Shown piece by piece: positions 35,194 to 45,800 of a DNA stretch of 64,000 bases. The position numbers and the translations under genes are program-made. Within the stretch, counting starts at the first letter, position 1. The number at the start of each line of letters is the position of its first letter. The notes beneath the pieces were generated by a model. The model saw nothing but the letters and a program-made list of their open reading frames with translations. It was not told the origin of the DNA and made no database searches. Source of the stretch: RHKX01 sp046330415 (lineage in GTDB: Bacteria; Actinomycetota; Thermoleophilia; Solirubrobacterales; 70-9). The DNA is taken from the NCBI GenBank assembly GCA_046330415.1, contig JAXLSW010000008.1, positions 186,001-250,000 of the forward strand, in the 5' to 3' direction.

Positions 35194-35220
35194 CGCGGGG
35201 TTCCGGGGGCCCCACCCGCG
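35194..35220 (+). terminator. Possible terminator hairpin
   Basis: CGCGGG / CCCGCG stem with an inner GGGG/CCCC pairing, followed by GCTCCTCT. It lies just after the UPF0104-like stop codon. Confidence 0.4.
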
Positions 35221-35241
35221 GCTCCTCTACCCTGCGGCGCC

Positions 35242-36066
35242 TTGAAGCGCGCGCTGCTCATCCCCCTGCTCGCCCTCGCCCTGCTCGCGGTCGGCCCATG
35301 GTCCGCACCCGCGATCGGCGCCACCGAGAAGCCCGCGGGCGAGGGGTTCCGGCTCGGCCACACGCGCGTGACCCCCGGGAACCCGCTGCTGTTCGGCAAG
35401 CGCGAGCTCAGGCTTCACTACCGCTTCGCCGCCCGCGGCCCGGTCGACCTGCGCATCGAGGTCGTCCGCGCCCGGAGCGGCAACGTCATCGCCTCCCACC
35501 TCGAGCGCGGCATCGTGCCCGGCCGCGCCCACACCCGGATCTGGAACGGCCTGACCCGCCGCGGCAAGGCGGCGCCCGACGGCCGCTATTCGTTCCGCAT
35601 CGGGCTCGCCGGCAGGAAGCTGCAGCCCGCCGGGACGCTTCACCTGCACGGACACGTCTTCCCGGTTGAGGGGCCCCACGGCACGCGCGGCGCGATCGGG
35701 GACTTCCACGCTCCCCGCAACGGTGGCCGCATCCACGAGGGCTTCGACATCACCGGAGCCTGTGGCACGCCGCTCGCCGCCGCGCGCGGAGGCGAGATCG
35801 CCAAGACCGGATACGACCCGGTCCTCTACGGCAACTACGTGCTGATCGACGGCGCCAAGACCAGCCAGGACTACTTCTACGCCCATCTGATCGCGCCACC
35901 CCCGGTGCACGAGGGCGAGCGCGTGTTCACCGGCCAGGAGATCGGCAGGATCGGCCAGACCGGGAACGCCGCGGGGACACCGTGCCACCTCCACTTCGAG
36001 GTGCGCGTGCACGGCGATCCGATCGACCCCGAGCCGCTGCTCCGGGATTGGGATCGCTGGAGCTGA
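35242..36066 (+). CDS. Secreted M23-family peptidase (LytM domain)
   Basis: 274 residues, start read as TTG (weak ribosome-binding site, so the start is less certain). A signal peptide (KRALLIPLLALALLAVG, cleavage near IGA) is followed by a FlgD-like beta domain (about 35-135, ARTHTRIWNGLTRRGKAAPDG style). The LytM domain has zinc ligands His165 and Asp169 in IHEGFDI and His251 in CHLHFEV. Such enzymes cut peptidoglycan cross-bridges or, if degenerate, activate amidases; here the ligand set is intact. Likely acts in the cell wall. Confidence 0.88.
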   Translation: MKRALLIPLLALALLAVGPWSAPAIGATEKPAGEGFRLGHTRVTPGNPLLFGKRELRLHYRFAARGPVDLRIEVVRARSGNVIASHLERGIVPGRAHTRIWNGLTRRGKAAPDGRYSFRIGLAGRKLQPAGTLHLHGHVFPVEGPHGTRGAIGDFHAPRNGGRIHEGFDITGACGTPLAAARGGEIAKTGYDPVLYGNYVLIDGAKTSQDYFYAHLIAPPPVHEGERVFTGQEIGRIGQTGNAAGTPCHLHFEVRVHGDPIDPEPLLRDWDRWS

Positions 36067-36371
36067 CCGGCGGGGAGCTCACCGCGACGGCCGGCCTCAC
36101 CCGCATCTCGGCTCGCAAGGCTCCTGCGTTGCGAATCGAGTCCGGATATCGGACCGGATATGCGCCGCAGGTGCGCTGCGAGAGCGCCAGGCACGTTGGG
36201 CGGCCGTAGCCGCGACAAACTCCGTGCGGGGTGCGGGGCCATTGCCCCACGCCCACACGATTGGCAGCGAAGGGAGGTGAGGAGCTCACCGCGGTGGCCG
36301 GCCTCACCGGGATCTCCGATGCTCCCCTCGCTGCCCATCGCCCCGGCGCCAGTTGCGGCGGATGGGTCGTG

Positions 36372-36420
36372 GACCTGTCACCGGGAAACAGGCCTATTCC
36401 CCGCTTTCGGGTGACAGGTC
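36372..36420. repeat. 49-bp palindromic element A1
   Basis: Arms GACCTGTCACC and GGTGACAGGTC around a loop containing CCTATTCCCCG. Subtype I, shared with A3. Confidence 0.85.
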
Positions 36421-36442
36421 GGGCGGGAGCTCCGACCCGCCG

Positions 36443-36491
36443 GACCTGTCACCCTGAAACGGAGCTATTCCCCGCTTGTCGGTGACACGTC
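36443..36491. repeat. 49-bp palindromic element A2
   Basis: Arms GACCTGTCACC and GGTGACACGTC (one arm change), loop GGAGCTATTCCCCG. Subtype II, shared with A4. It lies 22 bp from A1. Confidence 0.85.
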
Positions 36492-36655
36492 CGCTCGCGG
36501 CAGGGAGCTGCCGCCGCGCGGGGCCATCGCCCCGCGTCTCACGACCGGCAGCGAAGGGAGGTGGGGAGCTCACCGCGACGGCCGGCCTCACCGGAATCTC
36601 CCAGGCTCCCCTCGCTGCCCATCGCCCCGGCGCCAGCCGTGGCGGATGGGCCGAG

Positions 36656-36704
36656 GACCTGTCACCGGGGGACGGACCTATTCCCCGCTCCCGGGTGACA
36701 GGTC
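36656..36704. repeat. 49-bp palindromic element A3
   Basis: Arms GACCTGTCACC and GGTGACAGGTC, loop ACCTATTCCCCG. Subtype I, 284 bp from A1. Confidence 0.85.
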
Positions 36705-36726
36705 GGCCGGGCACCCGGGATCGCCG

Positions 36727-36775
36727 GACCTGTCACCGGGAAACGGAGCTATTCCACGTTTCTCGGTGACACGTC
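36727..36775. repeat. 49-bp palindromic element A4
   Basis: Arms GACCTGTCACC and GGTGACACGTC, loop GGAGCTATTCCACG. Subtype II, 284 bp from A2 and 22 bp from A3. Confidence 0.85.
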
Positions 36776-36803
36776 GGTCACGGCGGGCCGCGATTCGCGC
36801 CTC

Positions 36804-39155
36804 CTACTTCTTCTTGGCCTTGATCGTGACCTTGCCGGACTTGGCGTCGTTGATGATCACGTCGGCCTTGAGCTTCTTCGACCTCTTGATCGCCTTCTTG
36901 CCGGCTCCGGTCAGCTTCAGCGAGACGGTCTCGGTCTCACCGGGCTGGAGCTGGATACCGCTGCCCTTGGCGAGCGTGGTCTTCTTCGCCTTGCCCTTCT
37001 TGGCGGACCTGATCTTGCCCTGGACCTTGACGGTGGCGGGGGCGCAGGAGGCGTTGGTGTCCTCGCAGGTCAGCGTGACCTGCAGCTTCTTGCCCTTGAC
37101 CTTGGCCTTCTTGCCGGCCAGCTTCGCCTTCGCGTTGGCGGGCTTGCAATCCGGCTCGGTCGTCCCCGCCGTGCCGGTCGGGCACGGGTCCACCCGCGAG
37201 GCGTAGTCGACGATCGACTCCGAGCCGACCGAGCCGTAGCCCGGTGCCAGCTCGACTCCGGGACGCTCGGGCAGGATCTTCTTCGCCGGGGACTTGACGA
37301 GACCGCCCAGCGCCCCCGGGCTCTCGAGCACGGGGATCCTGATCTCGACGTGCTCGATGGTCGCGTCCTGCTGGTTGTTGGAGGGGCGGCCGTAGTTGTT
37401 GAACAGGCCACCGGGGGTTGTCTGAGCCGAGTCGCGCGGCAGCAGCTCGACCCGGAGCACGTGACCGGTCTGGACCTTCCAGCCGTTGGCGTAGAGCTGG
37501 AAGACGTCGTAGCCGTCGCCCTGCGGCCGCCAGAGGCCGCGCTCGACGAGCATCTTCGTGGAGCCGTCGGGTGAGACGTCGACGAGACGCGCCGCGATCT
37601 GCGACGTGTCGCCGGCCTGGTGGAACTCACCGGCGAGGGTGACCGCGCCCATCACGGTGTAGTCGGATGGGGCCGGATCGGTCTCGTAGTCGGCGCTCCC
37701 GGCCTCCTTGCCGCCCGGGGCGGTGATGCACGGGCTCTTCGTCGGTACCGGATTGAAGATGCTGCCGATGGCGGTGTCGCCGCCGGAGGCCGAGACGGTC
37801 TGCGCCGCCCCGCCGTCGATGCGGATCTCACCGGGGGCGATCGACGCCCAGTCGGAAGCGGTGTACGGCCCGGCGCCGGGGGTGCCGTCGGGGCAGGTCT
37901 GGGTGTAGGTCGTGACGTTGGATGCGGGCTGGCTACCCGCGCCGGTGAGGTAGTAGTCCACCCACTGGTTCTCCGCCGCGGTCATCGCCGCGGTGACGTT
38001 GGCCTGCGCCGAGTTCTCGCCGCGCGTGTGGCCGAAGGATCCGAAGAACAGCCCGATCGGGCTGTTCGGATACTGCGCCCGGGTCCGGTTGTAGAAGCGC
38101 GTCGCCTCGTTGACCGGCACCAGGTCGTCGGTGAAGCCGGAGAAGATCAGTAGCGGCGCCGGAGCCTCGGAATGGTCGATCCCGTACGGCGAGTGGTAGG
38201 TGCCGATCTCCTTGAGCATCGCCGCCACGGCCGGGTTGCTGTCGTAGGGCTCGCCCGCGTCGAGGAGCGCCTTCCAGCCGAGCAGGTCGGCGGTGGGATC
38301 GGTGCCCTGATCAGCGCTGCGGGCGAGCGCGATGATGCCCTGAACGAAGGCTTCCTTCATCACGCCGGTGCGGCCGTAGTAGCTCGCGTCCCTGATGTAG
38401 TCGAGGTTGTTGCCGTTGGGAGCGAGGGTGTAGTTGACGTCGGAGAACGGGACCGTCGGCACCGAGACCGCGAGCGACATCGGCGTCCCCATCGGGCTCG
38501 TCCAGGGAACCAGGGTGCCGTCGAGCAGCATCATCCGGTCCTTCAGCGCCGCCAGAGACAGCGACATGCCGCCGCCGTAGGAGAGTCCCGTCGCCGCGAT
38601 CTTCGTCGGCGAGATCAGGCCCTGGTCGACCAGCTGGCCGAGGAAGAGCTGCGAGTCGCGGACCTCGTGACGCTGGTCCATCATGCGCGAGTAGCCGGTG
38701 GCGCAGCCGGTCGGGTCGGCGGCGATCGAGCCGGCGCTGAGGCACGACTCGGAGTTGCCCCGCTGGGTGACTGCGTAGGTGGCGTAGCCCTTGTCGAGCC
38801 AGCGCTGCATCTGCGAGAAGCTGAACTTGGAGCCGCCGTAGCCGTGGAACATGGCGACCACCGGGTAGGGCGCGCTGCCGGTGCTGGGGAAAGCGACGTT
38901 GACGTCGAGCGGGACGCCGTCGAAGGACTTGTGAGTGCTCCGCGGCGTCGGCAGCACGGTGTCGAGCGTCGCCGTGTTCGATGCCGGCTTGGAGCCGCAC
39001 CAGACCTGGCCGAGCGACGTCGAGACGTTGCCCTCTGCGGTCACCTGGCCACAGGTCAGATCACCGCCGAGGACGCTCGCCGGCGTCGCGGCGAGCGCCG
39101 GCGGCGCGGCGATGAACGAAGTCACCATCGCGGCGACGAGTACGAGCTTCCTCAC
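36804..39155 (-). CDS. Secreted alpha/beta hydrolase with Lys-rich C-terminal domain
   Basis: 783 residues from GTG with AGGAGAGG upstream. Signal peptide (MRKLVLVAAMVTSFIAAPPA). The alpha/beta hydrolase core has an HGYGG oxyanion motif, nucleophile Ser192 in GLSYGG, Asp in FSGFTDDLVP and His in FGSFGHTRG, in the order of CocE/S9-like acyl or peptide hydrolases. A beta domain (about 430-620, galactose-binding/X-Pro C-terminal-like) follows. Residues 655-783 form a Lys-rich Ig-like domain with a cysteine trio, like that in the protein at 11289. A near-identical tandem paralogue lies upstream. Confidence 0.85.
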   Translation of the reverse strand: MRKLVLVAAMVTSFIAAPPALAATPASVLGGDLTCGQVTAEGNVSTSLGQVWCGSKPASNTATLDTVLPTPRSTHKSFDGVPLDVNVAFPSTGSAPYPVVAMFHGYGGSKFSFSQMQRWLDKGYATYAVTQRGNSESCLSAGSIAADPTGCATGYSRMMDQRHEVRDSQLFLGQLVDQGLISPTKIAATGLSYGGGMSLSLAALKDRMMLLDGTLVPWTSPMGTPMSLAVSVPTVPFSDVNYTLAPNGNNLDYIRDASYYGRTGVMKEAFVQGIIALARSADQGTDPTADLLGWKALLDAGEPYDSNPAVAAMLKEIGTYHSPYGIDHSEAPAPLLIFSGFTDDLVPVNEATRFYNRTRAQYPNSPIGLFFGSFGHTRGENSAQANVTAAMTAAENQWVDYYLTGAGSQPASNVTTYTQTCPDGTPGAGPYTASDWASIAPGEIRIDGGAAQTVSASGGDTAIGSIFNPVPTKSPCITAPGGKEAGSADYETDPAPSDYTVMGAVTLAGEFHQAGDTSQIAARLVDVSPDGSTKMLVERGLWRPQGDGYDVFQLYANGWKVQTGHVLRVELLPRDSAQTTPGGLFNNYGRPSNNQQDATIEHVEIRIPVLESPGALGGLVKSPAKKILPERPGVELAPGYGSVGSESIVDYASRVDPCPTGTAGTTEPDCKPANAKAKLAGKKAKVKGKKLQVTLTCEDTNASCAPATVKVQGKIRSAKKGKAKKTTLAKGSGIQLQPGETETVSLKLTGAGKKAIKRSKKLKADVIINDAKSGKVTIKAKKK

Positions 39156-39244
39156 GTTCCAGTCCTCTCCTGAACCTACGTCGCCCGCCGCAGATGTTGA
39201 GAGCGGGACCGCGGAACCAACCGCGACCCCGCTCCGGCCTCCTC

Positions 39245-41605
39245 CTACTTCTTCTTGGCCGTGCCCTTGATCGTGACCTTGCCGGACTTCTCGCCGTTGA
39301 TGATCACGTCGGCCTTGAGCTTCTTCGAACCGGCGACGGCCTTCTTGCCCTTACCGGTCAGCTTCAGTGAGACCGTGACCGTCTCGCCCGGGTCGAGCTG
39401 GATGTCGCTGCCCTTGGCGATCGTCGTCTTCTTGGCCTTCTTGCCCTTCGACTTGACCTTCGCCTGCACCTTGACCGAGGCCGGGGCGCAGGAGGCGTTG
39501 GTGTCCTCGCAGGTCAGCGTGACCTGGAGCTTCTTGCCCTTGACCTTGCCCTTCTTGCCCACGACCTTCGCCTTGGCGTTTGCCGGCTTGCAGTCGGGCG
39601 GGGTCGTACCCGCGGTTCCCACCGGGCACGGCGGCTCGATGCGGTTGGCGTAGTCGGCGATGGTCTCCGAGCCGATCGACCCGTAGCCGTTCGCCAGCTC
39701 AACGCCGGGGCGGGCCGGGAGGACCTTCTTGGCCGGGGACTGCACGAGGCCACCGAGCGCGCCCGGGCTCTCCAGAACCGGGATGCGGATGTCAGCGTGG
39801 CTGATCGTGGCGTCCTGCTGGCCATCCGACGGACGCCCGTAGTTCGACAGCCCCGGGGGGTTGCCGGAGGTCGTCGTCGCCGCGTCGCGCGGGAGCAGCT
39901 CGAGCCGCAGGACGTGGCCGTCCTCGACCTTCCAGCCGTTGGCGAACAGCTGGAACACCTGGAACCCGCTCTGCGTCGGGCGCCACAGGCCGCGCTCGAT
40001 GAGCTGCTTGGTGGTGCCGTCGGGAGCGACGTCGACCAGGCGCGCCGCGATCTGGGAGTTGTCACCAGGCAGCGAGATCTTCGCGACCATCGTCACCGCA
40101 CCCATCACGGTGTAGCCGCCCGTCGGAGCGGGGGCCGTCTCGTAGTTCGCGCTTCCGGGCTCCTTGGCGCCCGCAGCGGTGGTGCACGGGTTCGAGCTCA
40201 GCACCGGGTTGAACAGGCCGGCGACCGCTGTGTCGCCGCCGCTGGCGGAGACGGTCTGCGGAGCCGAGTCCTCGATGCGGATCTCACCCGGAGCGATCGA
40301 CGCCCAGTCGCTGGCCGTGTACGGGCCGGCGGCAGCCGAGCCGTTCGGGCACGTCTGGGTGTAGGTCGTCACGTTCGACGCCGGCTGGCTGCCGGCCCCG
40401 GTGAGGTAGTAGTCGACCCACTGGTCCTCGAGCGCGGTACGCGCCGTGGTCACGTTCGCCTGCGACTGCCCGCGGGCGTGCCCGAAGGAGCCGAAGAACA
40501 GCGCCAGCGGCGTGCTCGGGTACTGCGCCCGCGTCCGGTTGTAGAAGCGGGTCGCCTCGTTGACCGGGAACAGGTCGTCGGTGAAGCCCGAGCTGATCAG
40601 CAGCGGAGCCGGCGCCTGCGAGTGATCGACCCCGTAGGACGAGTGGTACGTGTTGATCTCGTTGATCATCGCCGCGGTGGCCGGGTTGCTGTCGTACGGC
40701 TCACCGGTGGCGAGCAGCGCCTTCCAGCCTTCGACATCGGCCTGCGGGTCCGTCCCGATCGGCGCGTTGCGCGCCTGCAGGGAGAGACCGGTGACGTAGG
40801 ACTCCTTCATCACGCCGGCGCGGCCGAAGTAGCCCGCGTCCTTGATGTAGTCGAGGTTGTTTCCGTTGGGAGCGAGCGCGTAGGTGAGCTCGGTCCACGG
40901 GATCTCGGGGATCGCGACGGCGATGCTCATCGGCGTGCCGTTGGGGCTCTGCCACGGCGAGAGCGAACCGTTCAGGTTCATCACGCGGTTCTTCAGCGTC
41001 GCGAGCGCCATCGACATGCCGCCGCCGTAGGAGCCGCCCGAGGAGGCGATCTTCGTCGGCGAGATCAGGCCCTCATCGACGAGCTCGCCGAGGAAGTTCT
41101 GGGAATCGCGGACCTAGTAGCGGAGATCCATCAGGTGCGTGTAGCCGTTGGCGCAGCCCGTCGGGTCGGCGGTCTGCGAACCCGTGCTGCGGCATGACTC
41201 GCTCATGCCTCGCTGGGTCACCGAGTAGACCGCGTAGCCCTTGTCGAGCCAGTGCTGCATCTGCGAGAAGGTCATCTTCGACCCGCCGTAGCCGTGGTAC
41301 ATCCCGACGACGGGGAACGGAGCCGTACCAGTGCTCGGGAGCGCGAAGTTGACGTCGAGCGGCACGCCGTCGAACGACTTGTGCGTGCTGCGGTCGGTGG
41401 GAAGCGCTGTGTCGAGCGTCGATGTGATCGACGCCGGCTGGGATCCGCACCAGACCTGGTTGAGCGACGTCGAGACGTTGCCCTCGGATGTGACCTTGCC
41501 GCACGTCAGGTCACCGTCCAGAACATTCGCCGGTGTGGCGGCGAGCGCCTGCGGTGCAAAGACGAAAGACGCCAGCAACGCGGCCAGCAGCACGAACTTC
41601 TTCAT
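39245..41605 (-). pseudogene. Tandem paralogue of the secreted hydrolase, interrupted by an in-frame TAG
   Basis: Reading from ATG 41605 gives a signal peptide and 163 residues, then TAG (41116-41114) at codon 164, then the same frame continues for about 620 residues to 39245. The intact paralogue has HEV at this point; here the codons read TAC TAG GTC, so His-Glu became Tyr-stop. Beyond the stop every feature is preserved: Ser192 in GGSYGG, SGFTDDLFP, FGSFGHARG and the Lys-rich tail. It may be a recent pseudogene, a sequencing error, or a protein restarted at an internal ATG (41017), which would lack the Ser motif. Good ribosome-binding site before 41605. Confidence 0.85.
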
Positions 41606-41718
41606 TCTCTCCTCGGTCCTCTCCTCGTTGATGGATGCCCGTCCCCGAAGCAGGCCCGCGGCAGGTTACTGACTGCTCGGCGGCCAAGCGCCACCTGGGT
41701 CGCTCCCCAGCGACCGGA

Positions 41719-42687
41719 TCACCCGACGCCCCAGCTCGGCTCCTCTGATACCGGGCCGGACTTCTTCAGCGGCTGTGGCTGACCACCCTCCGCGGGGATC
41801 GTCACCACCTGGATCGCACCGCTCTTCCTCAGGCGGGTCTCGTAGGCGATCTGGGTACCGTCGGGGGAGTAAGCCGGCGCCGCCGCCTCGAGGCCTTCGG
41901 CCGCGGCGACGGTGACGACGTCGCTGCCGTCTGCCGCCATCGTGAAGAGGTCCCCATAGGTGTCGTCGCGATCGCTGATGAACGCGATCCGTGAGCCATC
42001 CGGTGAGAAGTCGGGCGAGTACTCGTAGGCGTCGCTGCTCGCCGTGATGTTCACCGGGTTGGAGGCGTGGATGCCGTCGAGGTCCATCACGAAGATGTCG
42101 GAGTCGCCGCCGTCGCTGCTCGTCACGGCGACCTTGGTCCCGTCCGCGGAGAAGGTGGCGCCGACGCCGCCCCTGGGGAGCTCGGCGGTGAGCTCGGTGC
42201 GCTTGCCCTTGCCGCTCGAGCGGACCAGGTACGTCTTGCCGTGCAGCGAGTAGGCGACGTAGCGGCCGTCGGCGGTGAACGAGGGCAGGTACTCGCCGTC
42301 GGGCGTGTGGGTGAGGCGCTTGACGTGGGAGCCGTCGGCGCGCATCACGTAGACGTCGTTGCGGCGGCCGCCGATCGCCTTCGTCTGCACCGCGTTGGTG
42401 AAGACGATGCGCTCACCGGTTGGGCCGAAGGACGGGTGGCCGGCGGCGACGGAGTAGGCGTCGCCGCGGAGCGCGTTCGTCGTCAGCTGCGTCGACTTCC
42501 CGGTCGCGGGGTCGTAGGAGAAGATGTGCAGGCCCTTGTCGAAGTAGCGCGCGTAGGCGATGTCGCCGTTGTCACCGGGGAACGCGGCGTGCGCGCGCAG
42601 GGCGCCGAACGTGAGGCCCACGGCCACGGCGAGCACGGCGGCTGCGAGAGGGCGGACGAAGCTGCGGATGTCGGACGAGCTGTTCAT
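41719..42687 (-). CDS. Secreted TolB-like / WD40-like propeller protein
   Basis: 322 residues. Signal peptide or anchor (about 8-36, FVRPLAAAVLAVAVGLTFGA). Then five to six PD40-type repeats with the pattern SFSPDGSRIAFISDRDDTYGDLFTMAADGS, the hallmark of TolB-like beta propellers. No catalytic domain. It likely binds a protein or polysaccharide outside the membrane. ATG 42687 is chosen because the signal peptide follows it directly; an upstream in-frame ATG adds 20 residues without purpose. Confidence 0.82.
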   Translation of the reverse strand: MNSSSDIRSFVRPLAAAVLAVAVGLTFGALRAHAAFPGDNGDIAYARYFDKGLHIFSYDPATGKSTQLTTNALRGDAYSVAAGHPSFGPTGERIVFTNAVQTKAIGGRRNDVYVMRADGSHVKRLTHTPDGEYLPSFTADGRYVAYSLHGKTYLVRSSGKGKRTELTAELPRGGVGATFSADGTKVAVTSSDGGDSDIFVMDLDGIHASNPVNITASSDAYEYSPDFSPDGSRIAFISDRDDTYGDLFTMAADGSDVVTVAAAEGLEAAAPAYSPDGTQIAYETRLRKSGAIQVVTIPAEGGQPQPLKKSGPVSEEPSWGVG

Positions 42688-42816
42688 GGATCCCAACGTA
42701 CGCCCGCTCGCCCTCGGTTTCCATACACCTGGGTTGCCGGCGTCCACACCTGGCCGGATGTTGGAGGCTGCGTCGCCCGCTCGTACTCAACTACCCCACT
42801 GCCGATGAGCGGCCCC

Positions 42817-45800
42817 CTACGGCGCGGCGACCAGCCGTCGGGGCTGGCGCTCGAAGCCGGCCTCGACCAGCGAGACCTCGAGCTCGTGGCCGACGATCGA
42901 CTCGCCGTCGAGCCGCTCGATGCCGAGGCGGGGGAGCTTGCGCTCGCCGACCGCCGCGACGATCGCGGTGAGCGCGTTGGCGAGCACCTGCGCGGGGATC
43001 TCGGTGAGCCGCAGCAGGCCCTTGCCGCCGCGCTCGATGTAGATGATCGGCTCGCCGTTGCGAAGCAGGACGAAGGCGCCGGCGACGCGGCTCGGACGAC
43101 GGCCGCCTCGACTGCTCGCGCCGTTCTCGCTTTCCTGCTCCCCGGGACGACGCGGCCACTTCAGCGTCGCGCCGTAGGGCTGGGCGGGGTCGGTGGCGGC
43201 GAGGATCGTCAGCTCCTCGTCGACGGTCGGGAGCGAGCGCAGGCGCTCGACAGCCCCGGCGAGCGCGAACTGCGCCCCACCGAGGCCCTCGACGAAGTAG
43301 CCGCGGCGGGCCGTTCCCAGCACCTCGAGGTTCGAGAGTTCCCCGTATAGAGAGGAGAAGCCGCCGGGGATGCCCTCGGCGAGGACCGTCTCGCGGGTGA
43401 CGATCCCGTAGCGCTCCAGCATCAGCTCGGCCTGCGCGCGAAGCTTCGGCCCGGCGGGCGGCGCGTCGCGGAACAGCGACTCGGTCAGCGACCAGCGCCC
43501 GGCCACCGCCTGCCCGGCGGCGTTGCGGCGGGCGGAGAAGCGGCGGCCGCGGCGGGCGGCGTTCGTCTCCGACGCCTTCAGGCGCGGGGAGCGCAGCGGC
43601 GCGACCGCGTCGTTGGTCACCTCGCCCGCCCAGGCGAGGTCCCAGAGCGCGGCGTGGAGCTCCTCGCGGCTGCGGCCCTCGGTGAGGAGGTCGGCGACGA
43701 GGTCGACCCAGAAGGCGGGACCCTGGCCGAGCCGCTCGCGCAGCCCGTCGTGGAGCTCGCCCTCGGGGCGCTCGAGCTTGACGTTCGCGGGGGGTGGACC
43801 GGCGATGCGGACGTCCTCGCGGAAGTAGAAGGCGACCTTGCCGGTGCGGCCGGTCGCGCCGGCGCCGATCCAGACGATCTCCCCCCCGGTCGCGAGCTGA
43901 TCGAGCCAGACGGGCGAGTAGGCGCCGAGGCGGCGGGGGAGCACGTCGCGCTCCCATGTCTCGGGGGTGAGCGCGACCCCTTGGAGCGGCACGAGCGCCT
44001 CGCGCAGGCGGTCTGGACCGGCGCCCGCCGGGCGGTAGGCATCGACGTTCTGCCAGGAGGCAAGGAAACGGGCCAGCTCGGTGCTGTCGGCCGCCTCGAC
44101 CTCCTTGCGCAGCACCGCCAGCGACGCGCGGCGGAGCCTTCGCAGGACGTCGGGATCGCACCACTCGCGCTCGCTGCCGCCGGGAAGGAGCTCGCCGCGG
44201 ATCAGCTCCCCGCGTGACTCCAGGACCTTCAGCGCCGCGGTCGGATCGACCCCGAAGCGGCGCTGGGGCTGCGCCGTCGGGAAGGGGACATGGGTGCGCG
44301 CGTAGCGGCGCAGCAGCGTCTCCATCGGTTCGTCCACCGGTTCGAGGAACGCGTCGGGGAGGCCGGAGGGGACGTTGACGCCGAGGGCGTCGCGGAAGAG
44401 CGCCGAGTCCTCGGCGGCGATCCAGCGCTCCTCCCCCGCGATCCGCACCTGCACGACCCGCCGCTCGGACTCGAGCTTGGTCAGCATCGACTTCGCCGAG
44501 TAGCCCTCGGCGGTGCGCTCCTCGCACTCCTCCGTCGTCAGGTCGCCCAGGCGGCGGAGGATCTGCTGGAGCTGGTCGCGGTCGATGGCCCGCGCCTGCT
44601 CGACGCGATGCTGCAGCGAGTCCTCGACGTCCTCCAGCGCGGCCGGGTCGATCAGCTCGCGCAGCTCCTCCTGGCCGAGCAGCTCGCGCAGGAGATCGCG
44701 GTCGAGAGCGAGGGCGGCGGCGCGGCGCTCGGCGTTGGGCGTGTCGCCCTCGTACATGTAGGTGGCGACGTAGTCGAAGAGCAGCGAGCTCGCGAACGGC
44801 GAGGCGGTCTGGGTCTCCACCTCCACCAGCGTGATCCGGCGCGACTTCAGGTCCCGCAGGATCTCCCCGAGCGCGGGCAGGTCGAGCACGTCGCGCAGCA
44901 CCTCGCGGTAGGTCTCGAGGGTGACCGGGAAGCGTGGGAAGTCCTTGGCCACCTCGAGCAGCGACTGCGACTTCAGCCGCTGCTGCCACAGCGGCGTGCG
45001 CTTGCCGGGGTATGCGCGTGGGATCAGCAGGGAGCGGCCCGCCGCCTCGCGGAAACGGGCGCCGAAGAGCGCCGAGCCGGAGAGCTCGCCGACGACGAGG
45101 TCCTCGAGCTCGTCGGCGTCGAGCAGTACGAGGTCCGGGGAGGGAGCTTCGTCAGCGTCGGGAAGGTGGACGACGATGCCGTCGTCGGACCAGATCGCGT
45201 CGGCCTCGAGGTCGAACTCGTCGCGGATCCGCGCGGCGAGCGCCAGGCCCCAGGCGGCGTGGACGCGCCCGCCGAAGGGCGAGAGGACGCAGAGCCGCCA
45301 GTCGCCGATCTCGTCCCGGAACCGCTCGACGACGATCGTCTGGTCGGAGGGGACGACGCGGGTCGCCGCCTGCTGCTCGCGCAGGTAGTCGACGAGGTTG
45401 CGGGCCGCGAGCTCGTCGAGGTCGTACTCATCGGCGAGCTGCTCGGGCTCCTTGTTGACGGCCTCGCGGGAGAACTCGCCGATCGCGCGGCCGAGCTCCA
45501 CCGGGCGGCCGACGCCCTCCCCGCGCCAGAACGGGACCGCGCCGGGGACGCCGGGTGCGGGGGTGACGATGACGCGGTCGCGTGTGATCTCCTCGATCCG
45601 CCAGCTCGAGGCTCCCAGCAGGAAGACCTGGCCGGCGCGAGCCTCATAGACCATCTCCTCGTCGAGCTCGCCGACCCGGCGGCCATCGGGGAGGTGGACG
45701 CCGTAGAGGCCGCGGTCGGGGATCGTCCCGGCGTTGGTGACGGCGAGCTGGCGGGCGCCTTTGCGGCCGCGGACGGTGCCGGCGGTCCGGTCCCAGACGA

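Larger units (their letters stand above)
36263..36546. repeat. Tandem 284-bp repeat, copy 1
   Basis: Begins GGCAGCGAAGGGAGGTG and includes a GAGGAGCTCACC palindrome, CCCCTCGCTGCCCATCG and palindromes A1 and A2. Copy 2 starts exactly 284 bp later with the same order of blocks. Confidence 0.85.
36547..36780. repeat. Tandem 284-bp repeat, copy 2 (3' shortened)
   Basis: Same blocks as copy 1 at an offset of 284 bp: GGCAGCGAAGGGAGGTG, CCCCTCGCTGCCCATCG, then palindromes A3 and A4. It ends at about 36780, near the hydrolase stop, so the last 50 bp of the unit are missing or diverged. Confidence 0.85.
36067..36803. other. 737-bp gene-free stretch made of repeats
   Basis: Between the M23 peptidase stop and the hydrolase stop no credible gene is present; the short open frames here reflect repeat units. 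It holds a 284-bp tandem duplication, four 49-bp palindromes and a third partial copy of the repeat start at 36071-36110 (GGGGAGCTCACCGCGACGG). The remaining bases are unique and GC-rich. Confidence 0.85.

Noticed and set aside
36372..36775. CRISPR array at the 49-bp repeats
   Set aside because: Repeats are palindromic and diverged, spacers are 22, 164 and 22 bp and are themselves parts of the tandem duplication, and no cas genes are nearby.
41114..41116. Recoding of the TAG in the hydrolase (pyrrolysine or read-through)
   Set aside because: Pyrrolysine genes are not expected in this group, no recoding signal is visible, and the paralogue has an ordinary Glu codon at the site.
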